Shown here: positions 45,426-53,501 of the stretch, in pieces
Layout: every line of letters starts with the position of its first letter
How positions within the stretch are numbered: position 1 is the first letter of the stretch
Assembly: GCA_016892645.1 (NCBI GenBank)
Contig: JAFEMX010000016.1
Span: forward strand, 1-64,000
DNA from: Micrococcaceae bacterium RIT 802
Lineage (GTDB): Bacteria > Actinomycetota > Actinomycetes > Actinomycetales > Micrococcaceae
Reading direction: 5' to 3'
Length of the DNA stretch: 64,000 nt
Program-made: the position numbers and the translations under genes
Notes under the pieces: model-generated
The model's database searches: none
What the model saw: the letters and a program-made list of their open reading frames with translations, nothing else
Told to the model about the DNA's origin: nothing

Positions 45426-46868
45426 ATGGCTAAAAACGGGCTCGGCACCCTCGACCGCTACTTCAAGATCACCGAACGCGGTTCCACCTACTCACGGGAG
45501 ATCCGGGGCGGCCTGGCCACCTTCTTCGCCATGAGCTACATCGTGGTGCTCAACCCGCTGATCCTCTCCGGTGCCGACGCCACCGGCGCCGAGCTCGGGG
45601 CGGCCCGCGTCGCCGCCGCCACCGCCCTGGTCGCCGGCGTGTTGACCATCCTCATGGGGGCGTGGGCCAAACACCCCTTCGCCCTGGCCACCGGGCTCGG
45701 CGTGAACGCCTTCGTCGCCGTCACCGTCGCCACCAACCCGGGCCTGACCTGGCCCGATGTCATGGGCCTGGTCGTCATTTCCGGTGCGACCATGCTGGTC
45801 CTGGTCCTCACCGGCTTCCGGACCGCCGTGTTCAACGCCGTCCCGCCGAGCCTGAAGACCGCGATCGTGGTCGGCATCGGCATGTTCATCGCCCTGATCG
45901 GCCTGGTCAACGCCGGCTTCGTGCGGCGCATCCCCGACGCCGCGGGGACCACCGTGCCCGTCGGCCTCGGGTTCGACGGCGAACTGGTCGGCTGGCCGAC
46001 GCTGGTCTTCGTCGTCGGCCTGCTGCTGACCATGGGCCTGGTGATCCGCCAGGTCAAGGGCGCGATCCTCATCGGCATCGTCGTCGCCTCCGTGCTGGCC
46101 AACATCCTCGAGGCCGTCTTCCACATCGGCCCGTCCTTCGACGGGGCCGGCGCCCACCCCCAGGGCTGGTCGCTGGTGGTGCCCTCGATGCCCGACTGGG
46201 CCGCGCCGGACCTGAGCCTGATCGGGCAGGCCAACGTGGTGGGCCCGTTCCAGCACCTGGGCACGACGTCGGCCCTGCTGCTGGCCTTCGTCATCCTCCT
46301 GTCGATCTTCTTCGACGCCATGGGCACCATGGTCGGGCTGGCCAACGAGGCCGGCAACGTCGACGAGGACGGGAACATCTACGACGTCGACCGGGTCCTG
46401 CTGGTCGATTCCCTCGGTGCCATCGCCGGTGGCGGCGCGTCGGCGTCCTCGAGCCAGATCTACGTCGAATCGGGCGCGGGCATCGGCGAGGGCGCCCGTA
46501 CCGGCCTGGCGTCCATCGTGACCGGCCTGCTGTTCATCGCCGCCATGTTCCTCACCCCGCTGATCCACCTGGTCCCGTTCGAGGCCGTCGCCCCGGCACT
46601 GGTGGTCGTCGGCTTCATGATGATCACCCAGATCACCAAGATCGACTGGACGGACTGGGGCGTCGCCCTGCCGGCCTTCCTGACCTTCATCCTCATGCCC
46701 TTCACCTACTCGATCGCCAACGGCATCGGCGCCGGCTTCGTCGCCTACGTCTTCGTGCGCTCGATCCAGGGCCGGGCGAAGGAGATCCACCCGCTGATGT
46801 GGGCCGTCGCCGCGGCGTTCGTGCTGTTCTTCGGCATCGGGATCATCGAGCAGGCCGTCGGCATGTAG
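45426..46868 (+). CDS. NCS2/AzgA-type purine permease
   Basis: A 480-residue permease with about twelve to fourteen membrane segments. It carries the AzgA-group features ITERGSTYSREIRGGLATFF and ATGLGVNAFVAVTVA, the Q/E-containing DAMGTMVGLANEAG, and ASSSQIYVESGAGIGEGARTG. The family imports adenine, guanine or hypoxanthine with protons. The start ATG 45426 lies in a 125-bp divergent region shared with the stress-protein gene. Which purine is used cannot be decided. Confidence 0.93.
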   Translation: MAKNGLGTLDRYFKITERGSTYSREIRGGLATFFAMSYIVVLNPLILSGADATGAELGAARVAAATALVAGVLTILMGAWAKHPFALATGLGVNAFVAVTVATNPGLTWPDVMGLVVISGATMLVLVLTGFRTAVFNAVPPSLKTAIVVGIGMFIALIGLVNAGFVRRIPDAAGTTVPVGLGFDGELVGWPTLVFVVGLLLTMGLVIRQVKGAILIGIVVASVLANILEAVFHIGPSFDGAGAHPQGWSLVVPSMPDWAAPDLSLIGQANVVGPFQHLGTTSALLLAFVILLSIFFDAMGTMVGLANEAGNVDEDGNIYDVDRVLLVDSLGAIAGGGASASSSQIYVESGAGIGEGARTGLASIVTGLLFIAAMFLTPLIHLVPFEAVAPALVVVGFMMITQITKIDWTDWGVALPAFLTFILMPFTYSIANGIGAGFVAYVFVRSIQGRAKEIHPLMWAVAAAFVLFFGIGIIEQAVGM

Positions 46869-46896
46869 CCGGTCGCCCCGCGGCTACAGTGGCCCC

Positions 46897-47391
46897 ATGG
46901 GACATGTCGGGTCGTACCTGTGGCGGCTGCGCGAACTCGTGGGCCCGCGCCTGCTGCTGCTGCCGGGCGCGCAGGTGATCGCCCTGGATGGCGACGGCCG
47001 CGCGCTGTTCCAGCGCCGTGCCGACACCGGGGACTGGGAGTTCCCCGGCGGCGGGGCCGAACCGGGCCAGGACTTCCGCGCGGCGGCCGTGGCCGAACTC
47101 GCCGAGGAGACGGGCCTGCACGCCGAGCCCGCGGCGCTGATCCCGTTCGCGACCTTGTCCGATCCGGGCTACCACGAGCTGGAATACCCCAACGGGGACC
47201 GGGTCCACGCCTTCGCCCTGTGCTTCGTCTGGCCGGGCGCCGCCGGGTCGCTCCGGGCCGAGGCGTCCGAGGTCACCGAGCTCGGCTTCCACGGGCTGGA
47301 TGATCCTCCGCAGCCGATGAGCCGTGCGGCGGCCCGGGTGCTGGAGCTCTACCGCGAGTACGTGCGCACGGGCACCTTTCAGGCCTCCTGA
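46897..47391 (+). CDS. Nudix hydrolase-like protein with a degenerate box
   Basis: A 164-residue Nudix-fold protein. The Nudix box region reads GGGAEPGQDFRAAAVAELAE followed by ETG. Compared with the consensus GX5EX7REUXEEXGU, the first Glu position is Gln and the Arg of REU is Ala, while the catalytic ELxEE glutamates remain. The flanking WEFPGG and the C-terminal WPGAAGSL look typical. Activity is plausible but not certain. It begins 28 bp after the purine permease stop, which suggests a role in nucleotide clean-up. It ends convergently, overlapping the next gene by 13 bp. Confidence 0.82.
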   Translation: MGHVGSYLWRLRELVGPRLLLLPGAQVIALDGDGRALFQRRADTGDWEFPGGGAEPGQDFRAAAVAELAEETGLHAEPAALIPFATLSDPGYHELEYPNGDRVHAFALCFVWPGAAGSLRAEASEVTELGFHGLDDPPQPMSRAAARVLELYREYVRTGTFQAS

Positions 47392-48257
47392 GGTCCCGCC
47401 GGTTCCGCCTCGATCGGCGCCGCGGTCCCGGCGAAGGAACGGACCCGGGCATCGTCCCAGTGCTGGGCCGGCACCGCCCCGCCGAGCAGTTCGCGCAGCA
47501 TGGCCGGTCCCGCGGGGATGGGCGCGTTCGAGCCGGCGATGACCATGTTCCCGTAGCGCCGGCCCTTGAGCATGGCGGGGTCCGCGACGATGGCGGTGTG
47601 GGCGAAGACGGCGCCGATGGTTGCCGCCTCCCGCCGGGCGGTCTCCAGCTGGGGGGTGTCCCCGCAGTTCACCACATACAGCCCGTCGCCGGCCAGGACG
47701 CGGGCGGCCTCGCGGGTGAACGCGAGGGTGGTCAGGTCGGCGGGGGTCTTGTCCCCGGCGAACACGTCGCGGATGACCAGGTCGCGGGTGTCGTCGGTCA
47801 GCGAGCGCAGCACCTGTCCGGCCTCGCCGGTGCGCAGGCGCAGCAGCGGGGCGCGGGGCAGGTCGAACCAGCCCCTGACCAGTTCGGCCAGCCGCCCGTC
47901 GAGTTCGACGACGACCTGGCGGGAGTCCGGGTAGGCTGCGGCGGCCCACCGGGCCATCGAGCAGGCTCCCCCACCCAGGTGCAGGGCCCGCAGCCGCCGG
48001 GCACCGCCGTCGTGCATCGCCGGGAAGCGCGCGGTGACCAGCGCCGCCATCCACCGCATGTATTCGAAGTCCAGGCGCAGCGGGTCCGCGAGGTCCACAT
48101 GCGAGGAGGGCACGCCGTTGACCTTGAGGATCCAGCCGTCGTCGTCGTAGGGGTCGCGTTCGAGCGTGGCGGTGCCGGTGTCGATCGGGTAGTCGCCGGC
48201 CACCGGTCCACTGTCCGCGGCGGGGGCCGGGGATTTGCGGGAGCGGGATTTAGCCAC
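47379..48257 (-). CDS. Spermidine synthase-like methyltransferase-fold protein
   Basis: A 292-residue Rossmann-fold protein of the polyamine (aminopropyl) transferase family. The SAM-type site LHLGGGACSMARW, the acidic VVVELDGRLAELVRGWF and DLVIRDVFAGDKTP match the family core. The N-terminus is a short basic, Ala/Pro-rich tail. Actinobacterial relatives often act as general methyltransferase-fold proteins rather than true spermidine synthases, and no polyamine gene is nearby. It overlaps the acetyltransferase gene by eight bases. Confidence 0.8.
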   Translation of the reverse strand: MAKSRSRKSPAPAADSGPVAGDYPIDTGTATLERDPYDDDGWILKVNGVPSSHVDLADPLRLDFEYMRWMAALVTARFPAMHDGGARRLRALHLGGGACSMARWAAAAYPDSRQVVVELDGRLAELVRGWFDLPRAPLLRLRTGEAGQVLRSLTDDTRDLVIRDVFAGDKTPADLTTLAFTREAARVLAGDGLYVVNCGDTPQLETARREAATIGAVFAHTAIVADPAMLKGRRYGNMVIAGSNAPIPAGPAMLRELLGGAVPAQHWDDARVRSFAGTAAPIEAEPAGPQEA

Positions 48258-48768
48258 GGGGCGCCGGCCGGACCATGCGGACCTCGTAGAGACCGCCCCA
48301 GACCTCGGACAGCTCCTCGCGTGCGCCGTCGAGGCCGAAGCCGTGCTTGCGGTAGAAGGCCTGGGCGCGCGGGTTGTGCTCGAGCACCCACAGCGCGGCG
48401 GGCAGGGTGCCGATGGCCGCGTGCATCAGGCGGGCGCCGAGGCCGGTGCCGTAGGCCTCGGCCAGGACGTAGAGCATCTGCAGTTCGGCGGTGGCGCCGG
48501 TGTCCGCGTCCTCGTCCAGGACCGGGGCCCCGCCGGCGCAGCCGACGATCCGCCCGGCGGGATCGGCGCCGACCCACAGTTCGGCCCCGGCGGCCAGGCC
48601 ACGCGTCCACCAGTCGACCTGGGCGTCGTGGCGGGACTCCTCGAGCTCGAAGAAGGATGCGGGACGCTGGTCGCCGTAGGTTTCGCGCCAGGCCGCCAGT
48701 TTCATGGCCAGCGTGGCGGGGATGTCCTCGACGGTGGCCAGGCGGACGGTGTATTCGGTGGTGCTCAC
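48250..48768 (-). CDS. GNAT-family N-acetyltransferase
   Basis: A 172-residue acetyltransferase with the acetyl-CoA binding region LYVLAEAYGTGLGARLMHAA (motif A, Q/RxxGxG/A type) and the C-terminal VLEHNPRAQAFYRKHGF typical of GNAT proteins. The start is GTG 48768. It overlaps the following gene by eight bases. The acceptor (amino acid, peptide or small amine) is unknown. Confidence 0.88.
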   Translation of the reverse strand: MSTTEYTVRLATVEDIPATLAMKLAAWRETYGDQRPASFFELEESRHDAQVDWWTRGLAAGAELWVGADPAGRIVGCAGGAPVLDEDADTGATAELQMLYVLAEAYGTGLGARLMHAAIGTLPAALWVLEHNPRAQAFYRKHGFGLDGAREELSEVWGGLYEVRMVRPAPRG

Positions 48769-48802
48769 CCCACCAGCGTACTGGGGTGCGGCACCTGTCC
48801 GG

Positions 48803-49477
48803 TCAGCGGACGACGGCGAGCGCGAACCCGTCCCAGCCCTTGGCGCCGGTGGTCTGCAGGGCGGTGGCGTCCAGCCGGGGGTCGCCGCCGACGATGTCCA
48901 GGACCTCGCGGGTCCCGTTGGTGGCCCGGCCCTCCTCGGTGGAGGCGTCGCCGGGGTGCAGGACGGTGCCGTTGCGCACGACGTTGTCCACGATGATGAT
49001 CGAGCCGGAGCGGGTCAGCTCCAGGGATTCGAGCACGTAGTGGGGGTTGTTTTCCTTGTCGGCGTCGATGAACACCAGGTCGAAGGGTGCCACGTCCTCC
49101 CGGCGCAGCGCGGCCAGCGTGTCCCGGGCGGCACCGATCCGGATGTCCACCCGGTCCCCGAGCCCGGCGGCGTCGAGGTTCCGGCGGGCGACCTCGGCGT
49201 GGAGGGGCTCGAATTCGCAGGTGGTCACGTGGCCGTCGGGGCCGACGCCCTCGGCGAGCCAGCTGGTGCTGTAGCCGCCGAGCGTGCCGATCTCCAGGAC
49301 GCGGCGGGCCCCGGAGATGCGGGCGAGCAGCTTCAGCAGCTTGCCCTGGCCGGCGCTGACCTCGATCTGCGGCAGTCCGGCGGCGTGCGCCGCGGCGCGG
49401 CCGGCGGCGAAGGCGGGTGGCTCGTCGACCACGCCCGCGCGCAGGTAGTCGTCGACCTCTGCCGGTTCGGCGGCCAT
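48803..49477 (-). CDS. O-methyltransferase family 3 (SAM-dependent)
   Basis: A 224-residue class I methyltransferase of the catechol/caffeoyl-CoA O-methyltransferase group. It has the SAM motif LEIGTLGGYSTSWLAEG, the acidic CEFEPLHAEVARRN, and the metal-binding DLVFIDADKENNPHYVLESL and IIIVDNVVRNG. The substrate is not known; bacterial members often methylate catechols or natural products. Three bases separate it from the upstream thiamine-binding-type gene. Confidence 0.9.
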   Translation of the reverse strand: MAAEPAEVDDYLRAGVVDEPPAFAAGRAAAHAAGLPQIEVSAGQGKLLKLLARISGARRVLEIGTLGGYSTSWLAEGVGPDGHVTTCEFEPLHAEVARRNLDAAGLGDRVDIRIGAARDTLAALRREDVAPFDLVFIDADKENNPHYVLESLELTRSGSIIIVDNVVRNGTVLHPGDASTEEGRATNGTREVLDIVGGDPRLDATALQTTGAKGWDGFALAVVR

Positions 49478-49480
49478 GGC

Positions 49481-49789
49481 TCAGTCCCCCATCCGTTCGA
49501 GCGCCTTCTGCAGGCGGTCGACCTTGCCGGTCAGCTCGCCGGTGTGGCCGGGCCGGATGTCGGCCTTGAGGACCAGCGAGACGCGGTTGCCGTAGGCGGC
49601 GACGGCCTCGGTGGCCCGTTTCACCACGTCCATCACCTCGTCCCAGTCGCCCTCGATCTCGGTGAACATCGAGGAGGTGCTGTTCGGCAACCCGGAGTCC
49701 CGGACGACTTTTACGGCGGCGGCCACGGCGTCGTGCACCGACCCGTCGGTGTTCGGCATGTTGGTGGAAACGGAGAAGGCAACGATCAT
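49481..49789 (-). CDS. MTH1187/YkoF-type thiamine-binding protein (DUF77)
   Basis: A 102-residue protein of the MTH1187/DUF77 family: MIVAFSVSTN opening strand, the SSMFTEIEGDWDEVMDVVKRA core and the closing helix DRLQKALERM. Relatives bind thiamine or related pyrimidines as small cytoplasmic carriers. The start ATG 49789 follows GAAGGC-like sequence. It leads a tight run with the methyltransferase gene (three-base gap). Confidence 0.88.
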   Translation of the reverse strand: MIVAFSVSTNMPNTDGSVHDAVAAAVKVVRDSGLPNSTSSMFTEIEGDWDEVMDVVKRATEAVAAYGNRVSLVLKADIRPGHTGELTGKVDRLQKALERMGD

Positions 49790-49919
49790 GCCTTCAGCGT
49801 GCCACCCGGGGCCGGGCTTGTCACCATCGGAATTGTGTTTGATCGCACACCATGTGCCAGAGTAGATGCGGCCCGCCCACACCGCGGACCACCCCCATAG
49901 CCGCGACCCAGGCAGGACC

Positions 49920-51338
49920 ATGCACGCAACGACCACGAAAACAGCGCCGAAAACCGGAAGCCCGCTCAACCGCAAGCTCTCGCTGCGGCACATCCGCTTC
50001 ATCGCCCTGGGATCGGCGATCGGCACCGGCCTGTTCTACGGTTCGGCCGAAACCATCCAGGCGGCCGGTCCCGCGGTCCTGCTGGCCTACATCGTCGCCG
50101 GCTGCGTGGTCTTCACCGTGATGCGGGCCCTGGGCGAACTGGCGGTCAGGCATCCCGTGGCCGGGTCCTTCGCCCAGTACGCCAACCGCTACATCAGCCC
50201 CCGCGTCGGTTTCCTGGCCGGCTGGACGTTCGCCTTCGAGATGATCGTCGTGGCCATCGCCGACATGACCGCCGTGGGCCAGTACATGGGCATGTGGTAC
50301 CCCGACGCCCCGGGCTGGATCTGGATGCTCGCGGCGATGCTGCTCATCGGCGGGCTGAACCTGCTGCGCGTGAGCGTCTTCGGCGAGCTGGAGTTCTGGT
50401 TCACGCTCATCAAGATCGTCACCATCATCGCCATGATCGCCGGCGGCCTGTACCTCATCGTCTTCGGCGTCACCGTCGGGGGCTACCACCCGGGCCTGCA
50501 CAACCTCGTGGACCACGGCGGCTTCGCCCCGTTCGGCGTCTGGGGCATCGTGATGAGCCTGGGCATCGTCGTCTTCTCCTTCGGCGGCATCGAGACGCTG
50601 GGCATGACCGCCGGGGAGACCGGGGACCCCGCGACCGCCATCCCCAAGGCCGTCAACACGGTGCCGATGCGCATCCTGATCTTCTACGTGCTCTCGCTGG
50701 GCGTCATGCTGTGCATGTTCCCCTGGAACGAAATCGGCTCGGAGGGCAGCCCGTTCGTGCAGGTCTTCGCCGGCCTGGGCATCCCCGCGGCCGAGCACAT
50801 CATCAATGCCGTGGTGCTGACCGCGGCGCTGTCGGCGATGAACTCCATCTTCTACGCCGCCACCCGGACGATGTACGGGCTGGCCGAGCAGGGCCAGGCG
50901 CCGGCCTCCTTCGGTCGGGTCTCCCGCAACGGGATCCCCGTCTGGCCGGTCGGCGTCGTCGCCGCCTGCCTGCTGGTGGGGCTGGGCCTGTACTTCTGGA
51001 TCCCGGACGAGCTGTTCCTCATCGTCGCATCCATCGCCACGTTCGCCACCGTGTTCACCTGGGCGGTCATCCTGCTGGCCCACCATCGGATGCGCCTGGA
51101 GCTGCGGGCGGCCGGGCAGAGGCCGGGGAAGTACGTGATGCCGTTCTGGCCGGTGCTCAGCTACCTCGGGCTGGCCTTCATGGCGTGCATCGTCGTCATC
51201 CTGGGCTTCAGCGAGTCGGGGCGGACAGCCCTCATCGTCGGCGTCGTCTGGATTGCCCTGCTCCTCATCGCCTACCGGTTCGTCGGCGCGGACGGCCGCC
51301 GGAAGATCGAACTCGAGAGCACGGAAGCCGCTTCCTGA
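49920..51338 (+). CDS. APC-superfamily amino-acid permease (AAT type)
   Basis: A 472-residue permease with twelve membrane segments. It has the AAT-family start LSLRHIRFIALGSAIGTGLFYGSA, quoted here as HIRFIALGSAIGTGLFYGSA, FAFEMIVVAIADMTAVGQYM, and the FGGIETLGMTAGE block. It is close to proline-, GABA- or aromatic-type amino-acid/proton symporters. The start ATG 49920 has AGGA just upstream; a longer frame begins inside the promoter region. Which amino acid it carries is unknown. Confidence 0.92.
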   Translation: MHATTTKTAPKTGSPLNRKLSLRHIRFIALGSAIGTGLFYGSAETIQAAGPAVLLAYIVAGCVVFTVMRALGELAVRHPVAGSFAQYANRYISPRVGFLAGWTFAFEMIVVAIADMTAVGQYMGMWYPDAPGWIWMLAAMLLIGGLNLLRVSVFGELEFWFTLIKIVTIIAMIAGGLYLIVFGVTVGGYHPGLHNLVDHGGFAPFGVWGIVMSLGIVVFSFGGIETLGMTAGETGDPATAIPKAVNTVPMRILIFYVLSLGVMLCMFPWNEIGSEGSPFVQVFAGLGIPAAEHIINAVVLTAALSAMNSIFYAATRTMYGLAEQGQAPASFGRVSRNGIPVWPVGVVAACLLVGLGLYFWIPDELFLIVASIATFATVFTWAVILLAHHRMRLELRAAGQRPGKYVMPFWPVLSYLGLAFMACIVVILGFSESGRTALIVGVVWIALLLIAYRFVGADGRRKIELESTEAAS

Positions 51339-51376
51339 CAGGGTGCGGGCCGGACGTGACGGCCCTCACGCGGAGG

Positions 51377-51394
51377 ATCAACCGTTCGGTTGAT
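51377..51394. promoter_or_regulatory. Perfect 18-bp palindrome before the FtsX-type ABC genes
   Basis: ATCAACCG-TT-CGGTTGAT is a perfect 8+8 inverted repeat 77 bases upstream of the permease start. Its length and shape fit a TetR-family operator of actinobacteria, with a core AACCGTTCGGTT. No regulator gene lies next to it, so the controlling protein is probably encoded elsewhere. Confidence 0.65.
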
Positions 51395-51470
51395 GGAGCG
51401 GATTCGGCTTCGCGGGACAGTTGAAACACAGGCCAAACGGCCACTGTTTCCCGCGAAAGAAGAAGTAGAC

Positions 51471-52595
51471 GTGTTCCTTGCCATTCGAGATATCCGCTTC
51501 GCCAAGGGCAGGTTTGCCCTCATGGGCGGAGTTGTCGCCCTGATCACCCTGCTGCTGGTCATGCTCTCGGGCCTGACCGCCGGGCTGGGCGACCAGTCGA
51601 CCTCATCCATCTCCCGGCTGGGCGCCGTCCACGAGGACGGCACGACGAAGCCCGTGGACACCATCGCCTTCGGTGCCACCGGCACCGGAGACCCCAAGGA
51701 ATCCTTCACCGAAAGCTCCGTCACCGCCGACCAGGTCAGTGACTGGAACGAGCAGGACGGGGTCGCCCGGGCCGAGGCCCTGGGCATCAGCCAGACCCGC
51801 CTGCAGGCCGGCGACGCCGACCATGCGGGCGGAACCACCAACGTCGCGGTCTTCGGGGTCGACCCCTCCGGACAGCTGGCCCCCGCCCCGGTCGACGAGA
51901 AGACAGTGGTGCTCAGCACGACGGCCGCCGAGGACCTCTCCGTCGACACGGGCGACACGGTCACCCTCGGAGGAACCGAGCTGACCGTCGGGAAGATCGT
52001 CGCCGACCAGTGGTATTCCCACACCAGCGTCGTGTGGACCGCGCTGCCCACCTGGTCCACGATCGCCCACGTCTCCGACCCCGACCAGGTCGGCACCGTC
52101 GCCGCCATCACCTACGACGACGGTGCCACCGTCGACGAGGCGGCAGCCAATCAGGCCGCCCACACCGTGAGCACCTCGCGCACCGGCGCCTTCCAGGCCC
52201 TGGGCTCCTACCAGAGCGAGAACGGATCCCTGCTGATGATGCAGGCGTTCCTCTACGGCATCTCCGCACTGGTCATCGTCGCCTTCCTCACCGTGTGGAC
52301 CGTCCAGCGCACCCGCGACATCGCCGTGCTGAAGGCACTGGGCGGATCCGGCCGCTACATCCTGCGCGATGCCATCACCCAGGCGGCCATCGTCCTGCTC
52401 GTCGGGGCGGGTGTCGGCGGAGCCGTCGGCATTCTCGGCGGATTCTTCGCCGCCCAGGCCGCACCGTTCCTGGTGAACCTGCAGACCACCCTGGTCCCGA
52501 TCATCGGCATCATCGCACTGGGTCTGGCCGGATCTGCCCTCGCCGTCCGGCGCACCGCCAAGGTCGATGCACTCATCGCCCTCGGCGGGAACTAA
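51471..52595 (+). CDS. FtsX/MacB-type ABC transporter permease
   Basis: A 374-residue permease. It has an N-terminal membrane helix (about residues 20-40), a large extracytoplasmic MacB-like domain (residues ~45-235), and three C-terminal helices of the FtsX domain (LMMQAFLYGISALVIVAFLT and LLVGAGVGGAVGILGGFF among them). The start is GTG 51471, preceded by AAGAAG; upstream in-frame codons overlap the palindrome region and are unlikely. It works with the ATPase gene 68 bp downstream. Such pairs usually extrude peptides, drugs or lipoproteins rather than import. Confidence 0.88.
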   Translation: MFLAIRDIRFAKGRFALMGGVVALITLLLVMLSGLTAGLGDQSTSSISRLGAVHEDGTTKPVDTIAFGATGTGDPKESFTESSVTADQVSDWNEQDGVARAEALGISQTRLQAGDADHAGGTTNVAVFGVDPSGQLAPAPVDEKTVVLSTTAAEDLSVDTGDTVTLGGTELTVGKIVADQWYSHTSVVWTALPTWSTIAHVSDPDQVGTVAAITYDDGATVDEAAANQAAHTVSTSRTGAFQALGSYQSENGSLLMMQAFLYGISALVIVAFLTVWTVQRTRDIAVLKALGGSGRYILRDAITQAAIVLLVGAGVGGAVGILGGFFAAQAAPFLVNLQTTLVPIIGIIALGLAGSALAVRRTAKVDALIALGGN

Positions 52596-52663
52596 CGCTA
52601 CCGACCGCTTCCCGCACCGACGCGCCGCCTCCCCCTCCCCCGCTCCGTACGAAGGACACCACC

Positions 52664-53398
52664 ATGACCACCACGTCCAACTCCCCGACCTCCACCTCCA
52701 CCCGCAACGCCTCGGCCCTGAGCCTGGTCAACGTCACCCTCGAATACCCGGATGGCGACGGCATCGTCAAGGCCCTGGACTCCGTCGACCTCACCGTGGA
52801 GCCCGGCCAGATGGTCTCCCTCGTCGGCCCCTCGGGTTCGGGCAAGTCCAGCCTGCTGGCCACCGCCGCCACGCTCGTGCGCCCCACCCACGGTGTCGTC
52901 CTGATCGGTGGCGTCGACGCGACCGGACTGGCCGACAACGACCTCACCACGCTGCGACGCGAGAAGATCGGCCTCATCTTCCAGCAGCCGAACCTGCTGG
53001 CCTCGCTGACCGCCACCGAGCAACTCGTCATCGTGGACCACCTGCGCGGCAAGTCCCTCAAGGAGGCGCGGGCCAAGGCCGCCGGACTCCTGGACATGGT
53101 CGGGCTCGGTGCCGATGCCGGCAAGCGGCCCCACCAGCTCTCCGGGGGCCAGCGCCAGCGCGTGAACATCGCCCGCGCCCTGATGGGCGACCCCACGGTG
53201 CTGCTGGTCGACGAGCCCACCGCAGCCCTGGACCACGACCGCTCCGACTCGATCGTGCGTCTGCTGCGTCGGGTGACGGACGAGTTCCAGGTCGCGACCG
53301 TCATGGTCACCCACGACACCGAGTTCGTCCCCCTCACGGATGCGGTGGCGACCATGCGGGACGGCCACCTCACGGCGCCGGTCCCGGCCGCCGCCTGA
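52664..53398 (+). CDS. ABC transporter ATP-binding protein (LolD/MacB type)
   Basis: A 244-residue ATPase with Walker A GPSGSGKSS, the Q-loop FQQPNLLASLT, signature LSGGQRQRVNIARAL, Walker B VLLVDEPTAALD and the H-loop MVTHD. The sequence pattern is that of the LolD/MacB/FtsE group, which partners FtsX-like permeases, here the gene just before it. The start ATG 52664 has GAAGGA upstream. A long serine/threonine-rich leader of ~20 residues precedes the fold. Confidence 0.92.
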   Translation: MTTTSNSPTSTSTRNASALSLVNVTLEYPDGDGIVKALDSVDLTVEPGQMVSLVGPSGSGKSSLLATAATLVRPTHGVVLIGGVDATGLADNDLTTLRREKIGLIFQQPNLLASLTATEQLVIVDHLRGKSLKEARAKAAGLLDMVGLGADAGKRPHQLSGGQRQRVNIARALMGDPTVLLVDEPTAALDHDRSDSIVRLLRRVTDEFQVATVMVTHDTEFVPLTDAVATMRDGHLTAPVPAAA

Positions 53399-53501
53399 CC
53401 CCGGTCGCAGCCTCCTGCCGGGTGTGACCGGCGTCCTCGGCCGCATGCGTCCCGGCGTGGCACGATAGGTGGGGAACAGCGACCGGCTTCGAAGGAGACC
53501 C

